In this document: piece by piece, positions 55,771 through 64,000 of the stretch
How positions within the stretch are numbered: position 1 is the stretch's first letter
How the letters are laid out: each line of letters opens with the position of its first letter
Assembly: GCA_027922465.2 (NCBI GenBank)
Contig: BQMF02000174.1
Coordinates: 558,001 to 622,000 of the forward strand
Reading direction: 5' to 3'
DNA: 64,000 bases
DNA from: Turritopsis dohrnii
Lineage: Eukaryota > Cnidaria > Hydrozoa > Anthoathecata > Oceaniidae
The notes under the pieces: model-generated
Told to the model about the DNA's origin: nothing
Seen by the model: only the letters and a program-made list of their open reading frames with translations
The model's database searches: none
Position numbers and translations under genes: made by a program

Positions 55771-55889
55771 GCCAAACGCGCTCTCTTTGAATGAATCAAT
55801 TTTATCACCCAGCGACCCTTAACGATTCAATTCCTACGTCTGTGGCTCTAATCGTTCAAACTACACCCACTTTGTACATGGTTCCACTT

Positions 55890-56625
55890 TTATCTACAAT
55901 ACTACTCGCAGTATATCAACGAGGGACAAGCTTCTGGGCGTAACCTTCTCAGAGGATCTTACATGGAACAATCATGTCAAAAATGTCACGTCAAAAGCTT
56001 ATGGAACGCTTAAAACCCTCTCACTTATAAAGAGGTATCTTCTGTATCATCTGCGTAAGCAACTTGCCGAGACGCTGGTTCTAAGCAAATTGGACTATGG
56101 CAACGCAGTTATCAACAATGCCCCATCGTACCTGTTTAACCAGCTACAAAAAGTTCAAAATGCTGCAGTCAGCTTTATCAGGAAGAGCTACTCTAGATGT
56201 TCCGATGTTATTGACATAAAATGGCTTCCGATGAAAGAACGCTTGGAACATTGTCTTGCAAAACTGGCTTGGAAGTCTATCAATAAGAACGATTGGCCGA
56301 AATTCTTGCCAATGGAAAGAGACGAGAACATTCGTCAACGTCCGTTAAGAGATGAACAAATCGGAGGTACGAAATTACGTCGAACCTCGAACATTCGTGC
56401 TTCTTTTGAGTTTGAAGCTTCAATAAACTACTAAAGGCTTGTCGTAACTCATTGAGTTGACAAAGTTCTTGCTATGAGCTTATAGTAGTTTTTATTTTTT
56501 TTGTTTTTTTTTTGTTGTTTTTGTTTTTGTTTTTGTTTTGTTGTTTTTTTAGACGCTACATATATACTATACACGCAATTTCAGATGAAAAGCCAAATGT
56601 AAATTTTGGATATACTGAAATATAC

Positions 56626-56658
<33 letters not shown>

Positions 56659-56660
56659 AT
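55890..56660 (+). mobile_element. 5'-truncated LINE with (ATT)n tail
   Basis: The RT C-terminal region reads RDKLLGVTFSEDLTWNNHVK, SKAYGTLKTLSLIKRYLL, LVLSKLDYGNAVINNAPSYL, LQKVQNAAVSFIRKSYSR and ends near 56432 (…FEFEASINY, TAA). This is the usual end of jockey/CR1-like ORF2. A 3' UTR and an (ATT)n run (56630-56656) follow. The last ~110 bp of UTR plus tail recur at 42.6-42.7 kb, so both are copies of one family. Confidence 0.85.
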
Positions 56661-57480
56661 TGTAACAACGCCAGACTTGTCCACCACCGTAGCAGCACTC
56701 AATCATCACATCTATCTGAATGCTGAGGCTAGGACTGATATTCAATGGTGGTTAGACTTTCTTCCGTCATGGAACGGCATCTGCATCATACAGTCGGAGC
56801 CTGTTACGTCAGTAGCCATGTCTCTACATAGAGACACTTCAGGGTGTGGTTTTGGTAGTGTCTGGGGCTCTCATTGCTTTGATGCAACCTGGCCACCTCA
56901 TTTCCTCAATTTTCATATAAACATCAAGGAGCTCGTTGCGATCGTTGCAGCTGTCATCACCTGGGGTGCTCACTGGCAGCATTCTCAGATTGTAAGTTTT
57001 ACTGACAATTTAGCCATTGTTCAAGTGTGGAAGTTGAGGTAAGAGATAAGAGATAAGAGATAAAATCAATATGTCACTAGTCAGATTTTTGTTCCTTTTT
57101 TCAGCTCGTTCCGACATAAACATTTTGTTGCAGCATGTGCCAGGACATTTTAATGCTGCAGCTGACTATCTTTCTCGTTTACAGGTAACTCGATCAACTC
57201 CAACTCGGAGCCTATGATGGTCAATACTCTGATTTGGTCCATATTACCAGCCCCGTAAATTTCTACCAGGCACATGCATTAGCTCCTTCCACGTGGTCGA
57301 CGTATAACACAGCTTTCCGGGCGTATAAACAGTTTTGCTTCAGACATGGTTGCAGCTTATTTCCGGTACAAGAGGACATGTTAATCTACTTTGCATCATC
57401 ATTAGCTGCCTGACTGTCATTCAACTACACTATTCGCACTTATCTTGCAGGCATTCAATTTTACTTGATCTTGACTAGGA
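56660..57480 (+). pseudogene. DIRS/Ngaro-type RNase H–tyrosine recombinase remnant
   Basis: The frame from ~56660 reads AEARTDIQWWLDFLPSWNGI, then MSLHRDTSGCGFGSVWG (RNase H, TDAS degraded to RDTS), INIKELVAIVAAVITWGAHW and SFTDNLAIVQVW. After a 71-nt GTAAGA…TTTTTCAG segment that looks like an intron it continues HVPGHFNAAADYLSRLQ. Recombinase N-terminal sequence follows (APSTWSTYNTAFRAYKQFCF, TIRTYLAGIQFYL) and then breaks off near 57480. RT upstream was replaced or cut by the LINE insertion. Not closely related to the two DIRS copies at 10-21 kb. Confidence 0.75.
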
Positions 57481-57835
57481 TAGATTATATGACTAGACAG
57501 TAGATTATATTACACATTGCGAGGAATTTGACGAGTGAAGGGTCCGCGTATTCTAGGCCACGTCGGCACCACATTACTACAGAGTTTCCGAAATCACAAC
57601 GGCAACCGCGACCGCAACGGGATAGGGTGATTTTTGAATATGTACGCATATGCTAAATGGAGATTCCCCCATATTGAAGTTCTTCGTCTGCGTAGCCGAC
57701 GCAGAAAGAGTTGTTTTGAAGTTTTGTGAAAACGTGAGGCGAAGCTGCCAAATGGATAACATTCAAAAACAGTAAGTTGACTTAACATACTTTTTCACTT
57801 CGTATGACAATAATTTTAAAACTTTTAAAGTTAGA

Positions 57836-57838
<3 letters not shown>
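57480..57838. other. Spacer with no supported gene
   Basis: The sequence is non-coding as far as I can see. Confidence 0.35.

Positions 57839-57881
<43 letters not shown>
57839..57881 (+). repeat. A43 homopolymer
   Basis: An uninterrupted run of about 43 A. It could be the poly-A of a retroposed copy (nothing recognisable lies just upstream) or an expanded homopolymer. Confidence 0.9.
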
Positions 57882-57882
<1 letters not shown>

Positions 57883-58249
57883 CCTGTTGGTTTTTCATGT
57901 TTTTCATTTCACACAAGTTCTTCTGTGTACCCAGGCAGATACATACAACAAATACTTGTCTAACAAACCCCTCTATGAAAAGTCATTCTTAAAGTTAGCT
58001 GCCATAAGCTAAGTGAACTAACATAAAGCTGAAATGCAACTATATACTCATATACTTATATTTGAGCCTTGGAGCTATAGACATGGCTCAACTAAGCGAT
58101 GTCTAGTTTGACAGAGGATTGCTGATACCCTCAATTCAAAGTTGAAGATCGATCAGTACGTGATCATTATAATCTGCTTGTGAAGAAATTTAAGAAAAAA
58201 GAAAGTGATGAAGAAAAAGCAAGTGGAATAAATCCACCAGAGAGAGTGA

Positions 58250-58490
58250 ACTAGACATGGGACTAAGAGACTTATTCAGTTATTCGATGAAGCAGATATA
58301 AAATTTAAACTTGAAAAAAAACAAGCAAGATGACAAAAATATGACGACTTAAAAGCAGGAGAGGACTTAAGATTGTCATCACTGGAAACATTTAACCAGA
58401 CGAGGAAAAGAAGAGGTGAAGACAGTCAAAAGGGCAAAACTTTCAATAAGAAAATGAAAAGAAAAATTTTTTAAGAAACACATGTATGGA
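58250..58490 (+). pseudogene. Myb/MADF-type accessory protein C-terminal scrap
   Basis: The frame reads KRLIQLFDEADIKFKLEKKQ, stop, YDDLKAGEDLRLSSLETFNQ, TRKRRGEDSQKGK. The Glu/Lys-rich helix ending in TRKRR resembles C-terminal coiled-coil ends of Harbinger Myb-like or related transposon proteins. Too short for a firm assignment. Confidence 0.35.
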
Positions 58491-59230
58491 AAACGGATGA
58501 AGCAAGGAAGAGCAAGTGTACAGTTCAGTCAGAGAGACGATCTGCACTGATTTGAAGAAGAAGTTATAAGTACATGGGGTAGGCTATAGGTACATATTGT
58601 GGCACTCTTATATTGTGCCTCATAAAAAGAAAGTCAGACTGACAGGCCTTGGCATATAAAAAACAAGGTCGTGCGATAATCGCCTCGATTTCAAAACAAG
58701 CCACTTTGGGCGTGCGATAGTCGCACGCCTTAATTGTTTGAGACGTGCGATGTTTATTTCTCTTTAGTTCAGAGACTTTAATCAGCGTAAGTTCGCCACC
58801 CTGTATTTCAACAATAAAACTTTTAGTCACTCAGTCACTGACTGAGTGTGGCACAGACACTCTGAGCATCAAACTGCCTGACTTGCTGAGTTAGTAAAAT
58901 TATTCCATGTAATGATGCATCAATTAAACAAAATATTTGCATGATTATTAATGGGCATTAACATTGAAAACACACTTAATTCAGCTTCCGGGAGAGCACC
59001 TGCAAGTATTTGGTTAGTATTCACATAAGTTTGCAGAAAAGTTATACAACCATTATAACACATTATGATACAAAATAAATATTAACATTAAACATTCTAA
59101 TTATTAAAAAACTTGCATGAATTCAAATTTTGTGTGGTCGAGAGTGATCTTCCATTAGACAGAAATGATATGAAATCATACCTTGTCAATACTTTTAGTT
59201 CAGTGATGGCTATTTTAGTATGAAGTAATG
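58490..59230. other. Spacer, 3' flank of the LRR gene
   Basis: It contains a small palindrome CGTGCGATAGTCGCACG (58713-58730). Otherwise nothing. Confidence 0.4.
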
Positions 59231-59231
59231 A

Positions 59232-62200
59232 TTAAAAAGGAACTTGGGCAATACCAAAATAGTCATGTTCACTGTTATTAAAACATTTATATGAGCACAG
59301 GTAACCACGAATCGGTAACAGACCAGCATTTGTAGCAGTATGTAATACCTGAAGAAAAATCATTTGAAATTAAAAACAAGATAATAAGATACAAAGGCTA
59401 CATTGACATCATGTGTAAACCCTAAGTGTTGGAAGAAGAGGGAGGGTTAATTAAGGCAAAGGAGGAACTATCAATATTTAGGATAATCATTATGCAAACA
59501 TTTTGTTGACCACTTTACGGGAATCCAAAGGGGATATACAACACAAAAGATGTACTCAAACCACCATTTCGGAAAAGTAACAATTAAGGAGAAAAGCAAT
59601 ATTTGTTTACCTTTTTGCTGTCAATGAATCGAACACATTCTAACCAAGTGTTAAGGAATGGTCCTTGACAAAAAACACAATACGAGGCCTTTTTCAACAT
59701 ATCCTCCAGCTCAGGAAAATGCTTTACGACATATCGAATCGAAGAAGTACTAAAGACAGTTTATTTAATCAAATGGCAAGAAGCAATTTGTTATTGAAAT
59801 AAAGGACCTTAATTTTCAAAAACCTTCCAGAATGACTTTTGACTAAGCCAATAATAATTGTGAGATGAGCCATCATACCAGAATAACCTTGACTAACTGT
59901 AAGTACAGAAACATTCACAATATTTTTTGATTCTCCTAACATAAACTAACCTTTAAAAATCCAAAAAAAAGTTCTTTACCCATACATTAATTTTCACAAT
60001 TCATGATGAAGTGCAGTAATTAACATAATTAACATAATTAATATAATTAACATAAAATTAAACATAAACAAAACTGTTGCAAAAATTGCGTTGGAATGAA
60101 AACAAAGTAACTACCTGTCTTTTAATGCAGTAAGCACATAACGAGCCGTAATTTCCTAAAAATATGAAGGTACAAAGCAATTCTTATGAATGGATAAGTA
60201 GTTTCAAAAAGCATTCAAAGACTTTTTCATGATTTGAGGTTGATATGTTTAATGTTATCAAGAAACTTCTAAAAATAATTCCAAAAAAAGTTTGTTGAGT
60301 AAATAACTGTTTCATTGGAAATATGTTTAAATCATTCAAATAAACGTTAAGATTTTCAGATGAACACTTCCAAACATAACTGATGCTCTGGGAAAGGTGA
60401 TAACAAAACATAATACATGAAAAGTTACACAATAATGACACTGAACAATTTAACCCTAAAAGTTGATATTCATTAACGTCATTCTAATGTTATTGTTTTA
60501 TTGTTATCAAACAACCACTGGTATGTAACATATTGCATATCTCAGTGATTCTCTTTTCAAAATCGTTTAAATTTTAATGCCATAAAATGTAAGACAAATA
60601 GTCATAGTTTTGACAGTAAAAAAATATTAAAATACAAAATTGAAATTGGAAAAGTTGACCTTGGACTAAATCATTGAATTATAAAGTTTGAAATTCAGGT
60701 ACATACATTATTTCATTTTGAATGTAATGATTTCACAAATTTGCATAACGATAATCCTAAAAAGAAAAACTTTACCTTCAATGATAAAACCTCTGGTTCT
60801 TGCACTGAATGTACAGGAAGATGCTGCAATAAATTATTTTCTTCACAATAGAACTCTTTTAACGAAAGCTGAAACAACTAAAAATCAAGATCAGATAGTT
60901 ACAAAACTGCATCATTCATACATCTACCTGTATTATATACCTATACATATACCTGAGCAGGAAAGGTCCTTATTAGATTTCCAGCAAGGTCTAAAACTTG
61001 TAATTTTGAACACTGGCATAAACCCTATTAAAGAAGGTAAAATAAATCATTAAAAATAATCTCTATGTGTCACCATGATTAATATTATATTAGAAGAACT
61101 TTGAAAATGAAACAGTTTTAAAGGTGGTAATAATTAAAATGAAATAATGCATTTGACAGAATTTATATGAATCAAAACATTGTGAGTTTCATTGGCATAA
61201 GCTAAAATAATAAATTTTTGTCACCTTAATTAATGCAGGATAAAAGCAAGAAGGTGAATGCAAACTATTAGAATTAGGATACAAAATAATGAAATGCAAT
61301 GAATATCTATTACACTAAGAGTTCCTTTGCTTGGTGTCTTACAAAATAAATAGAAAATGTATGCTCCAATAGTGAATAGGATAAGAATAGGATAAGAAAG
61401 AGGTTTTCATACATAAGTGAACAAAGCTTTCATACATAAGTGAACAAAGCTTTTTTCAGTAATCTAATCTAAAAAAAGGGTGGAGCTAGTTTTTGATTAC
61501 ATTTTTTTGTACAAATCAAAGTTTTTTAAGTTTTACCTGTAACTTTCTTAGATTAACAGATTTTGAATTACATTAATTTAAATTTTACATCATTCCTTAG
61601 GCAAAACTATTTTCTAAGTTCTTAATTCTTACTGTGAAGCATTCTTTTGATGTTTAGTTTGTTTTAATTCATTTCCTTACATTACGTAAAACTATAAAAC
61701 ACATTTACAAAATATACTACTGCATTTGTAATGTTAAAATCAAACCTCCGGAACATCTTCGAGATGGTTCTTCTGTACTCTCAACTTGATAAGTTTTTGC
61801 AAAAATGCAATTTCTGAAGGCAGTCTGAACAAATAATAATGAACATTGTTAGAAGTACCGAACACAGATTATAAAACATTTCATAACATTTTACCTCTAT
61901 TTCTACATGAAATCTACATTTGTAAAAGAGAAAACCTACCTTTTCAGACAGTTTGAATTTAAATTCAGCTCTCGTAGTTCAGATAAGTGGCAAATTTCTC
62001 TGGGCAATGTACAGAGTAAGTTATTATTCAAGCTTAATATTTCCAAAAATGATAACCTAAAACAGAAAAAATAGCAAATTTGTGCAACAGAGTATTGTCA
62101 CTACAAAAAAGTTCCTACTTCAAAAACGGCATTTCAAAGGGATCGTGAGGTCTACTGAACTCTTCAAACAATATTGTTTTGCTTATCTTAAAAAATGACA

Positions 62201-63302
62201 TTGTGGCAGTGCTTAACATTGTGACAGTGCAACTTCTCTGCCTTAAAATCTGAGGTATACTTTACTGGTGGAGGCCCACATCAGTGAGTTACACTGCAAT
62301 TTCCCTCTGGCCTTGTTAAAATAATAATAAATAAATAAAAAAAAAAAACATAGCAGCTTATTTTTCATTTTTTTAAAGATCCTATCATGAGTTATAATAA
62401 TTTTTTTGCAAGGGTTAAAACTGCTTAAAAACCTTCGTAATATTTTGAACATCTTGTACCCAGACGTTTCCAATTTTTATAAATTCTATTAAGCTTTTTT
62501 CACATGCATGTAAAATTTTATGTAAGCTCTTACGACTAGAACAATGTTTCTTCATTCTCTTCTTAAGGAAAAGTTTTCGTAAGGTCTTACGAATGTTTGT
62601 AAGCCCTTACTATGATCGACGTAAGTCTCCTTTCAAAAAATTATGTCAAATGTTAGAAATGACGTCTCGTGTTCTAAATTGCGTATTTAGAAAGTATATT
62701 GTATTGTTTACTGCAACAAATTTCAGTGCATGTAAATGAAAATCACCAAAAAGGCATTTTTTTTTTTGGTAAGAACTTACGAAAAAACGTTTGTAAGGTG
62801 TTGAGACAAAAACGTACATGTGAAAAAAGCTTTATGTATAATTTGAGTAGCATTGAAATATTATTTTATCATTGAAAATACAACATTTCTTTCACAGAAA
62901 TATTATCACAATGTTACTGTGAAAGGTTTACAACATAACATTTTACTGCAAAATCCCTAAATTTGACATGAAAAAAAGGTGATAACAAAAATAATGAAAT
63001 AAAAGAGTTCAAAAAGAGTTCTATCTAATATATTGAATATTAGCTGTGAAGATATGCAACATTTGAAAATTTGTGTCATTGTGTTGCCTGTAACTGCAAT
63101 AATTAATCAAGTAATATAGTACCACAGCTTTTCATATTTTGCAGAAATCCAAAAATAGATGAAAAGTAAGCATTCTAACAATACCAAAACAGCTGAACTG
63201 GTACTAAAATCAAAACACAAAGTTATTACCTGTTTATATGGGATGGTATTACTTTCAGTCTATTGTTGTTCAAATTCAAAACTCTGAGATTTTTTAAGCC
63301 AA
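59232..63302 (-). CDS. Leucine-rich-repeat protein with C-terminal Cys module, 3' part of gene
   Basis: Eight exons on minus join in phase with GT-AG borders: 63302-63230, 62056-61940, 61824-61746, 61012-60953, 60868-60776, 60155-60115, 59749-59611 and 59348-59232 (TAA). LRRs: GLKNLRVLNLNNNRLKVIPS; SFLEILSLNNNLLCTLPREI; LSELRELNLNSNCLKRLPSE; LQKLIKLRVQKNHLEDVPE; CSKLQVLDLAGNLIRTFPAQ. Then LKEFYCEENNLLQHLPVHSV, EVLSLKEITARYVL, a CVFCQGPFLNTWLECVRFID module and LPIRGYLCSYKCF, four Cys able to bind zinc. LRR plus this type of tail occurs in LRRC28/LRRC58/LRR1-like proteins; I cannot decide which. One repeat (between exons 3 and 4) is about four residues short, so a microexon may be missed. The 5' exons lie upstream of 63302 and were not found. 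Intracellular; no signal peptide seen. Confidence 0.88.
62492..62831. mobile_element. Intronic MITE, TTA target duplication
   Basis: The ends AGCTTTTTTCACATG and its inverse are flanked by TTA on both sides (62489-62491, 62832-62834). The interior has repeated CTTACGA/TCGTAAG words in both orientations. The TSD class and AGCTT start resemble the Harbinger at 37706. It lies in the first visible intron of the LRR gene. Confidence 0.8.
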
Positions 63303-64000
63303 CTAAAATATAAACACAATACTATGATGAAATTGCAGAAATATCATGAGTTAAACATGTCACACTTGTCTTTTCCAGAAAATTAATAACAACCAATCTT
63401 ATCATTTTGCCCATTACATTTCATGAACTTGTACAATAAAACCTTTGTGCTGCTACATAGAAATATGACAGTGTATAATATAATGGTGGCATTCTTTCTT
63501 CATCGATGTGTCCTTCATTACTGAACAGTGGTGTAGTACAACAAAACGACTTTATTACAAAGGTGTAAGAAATTCTTTTTTACACATTATAAAATTTAAT
63601 CCTAAATGGTGAAAGAAAAAGTGAGGTGATTAAATTTTAATTTAAACCCAAAACACAGATAACTGCAGGGATTTTTCCAAGCACTTTAGGTTAATACCGT
63701 TTTTTATAGAGAAGATTGAGTTTTACAATCTAGGAAGCTCTGCAATTTTAGAGATTTCAATCTCCACAAACAGGCCTTGTCATAAGAGGGATGCGAAGGC
63801 AGTTGGAAACTAAGATGATTTTGAATTTCATTGAATAACATGAAAACGAGTCCTACTGGTACCACTTTCGTTTTCACATTCTTTCGTAAGGTGAAGAAAT
63901 GAATGCGTATAACAATGAAAGTTTCAAAATTACCTTAGCAACAGTGGTCGTTCTCCCTAGCAACGTAATTTTTGGTGAATAATGGCCTAATTACTCTCTC
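63303..64000. other. Upstream region of the LRR gene
   Basis: Upstream exons are expected here or beyond the window. A minus frame near 63975-63935 ending AAG|GTAATT could be an exon end but carries no recognisable repeat, so I do not call it. Confidence 0.3.

Noticed and set aside
57804..57992. Poly-Lys frame
   Set aside because: Created by the A43 homopolymer.
60688..61053. 121-codon plus frame
   Set aside because: Antisense to two well-supported exons of the LRR gene.
63935..63975. Upstream exon of the LRR gene ending AAG|GTAATT
   Set aside because: A donor-like site only; no leucine-rich repeat or start codon supports it.

Overview
The window reads as nuclear DNA of an invertebrate animal. 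It is AT-rich, has spliceosomal GT-AG introns, and is dominated by animal-type mobile elements: DIRS-type YR retrotransposons, APE-type and REL-endo-type LINEs, PIF/Harbinger, piggyBac, hAT, a Tc1/IS630-like DDE element, a tRNA-derived SINE and many TIR/MITE elements. The mixture is most like cnidarian or sponge genomes. That is an inference from family content; no diagnostic host gene proves it.

Layout. 0-4.5 kb: AT-rich spacer, degenerate tandem repeats and two GC-rich coding islands on the minus strand, namely a Gln/Asn-rich last exon and an isolated acyl-CoA dehydrogenase exon. 4.5-7.4 kb: a decayed minus-strand LINE (APE endonuclease plus RT) split by a tRNA-derived SINE. 8.9-10.3 kb: a GT-skewed tract with a 63-bp minisatellite. 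10.6-16.0 kb: nested inverted-repeat elements around a nearly complete but dead DIRS retrotransposon (gag, RT/RNase H, tyrosine recombinase, inverted termini). 17.5-21.5 kb: REL-endo LINE tail, a second DIRS copy on the minus strand and a LINE RT scrap. 21.8-23.0 kb: an intronless multi-pass membrane protein gene, one of the few candidates for a host gene. 23.9-31.9 kb: ten ~545-bp tandem units, interrupted exactly at a unit junction by a 2.9-kb TIR element. 32.3-36.1 kb: further TIR elements, one carrying an 11-copy 128-bp satellite with a four-unit higher-order period.

36.9-42.3 kb holds the clearest nested system. A TIR element with a 7-bp target duplication carries two convergent genes: a C2H2 gene on plus and a THAP gene on minus. 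A 2.7-kb PIF/Harbinger element with perfect 46-bp TIRs has landed in its plus-strand gene. Removing the Harbinger plus one TSD copy joins the host element's reading frame. The Harbinger itself carries a MADF-domain accessory gene and an internally deleted transposase.

42.4-58.5 kb is a transposon graveyard: LINE 3' ends with (ATT)n tails, a DDE transposase, piggyBac, hAT, MADF and DIRS remnants, plus an intact HIRAN-like gene. It contains two members of a protein family whose motif order resembles FEN/XPG (PIN-like) nucleases. One of them sits inside a discrete 2.9-kb element with ~330-bp terminal inverted repeats that reach into its first codons. This is my leading candidate for an under-described mobile system. 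59.2-63.3 kb is a genuine multi-exon leucine-rich-repeat gene on the minus strand, with in-phase GT-AG junctions, that continues upstream beyond what I can resolve.
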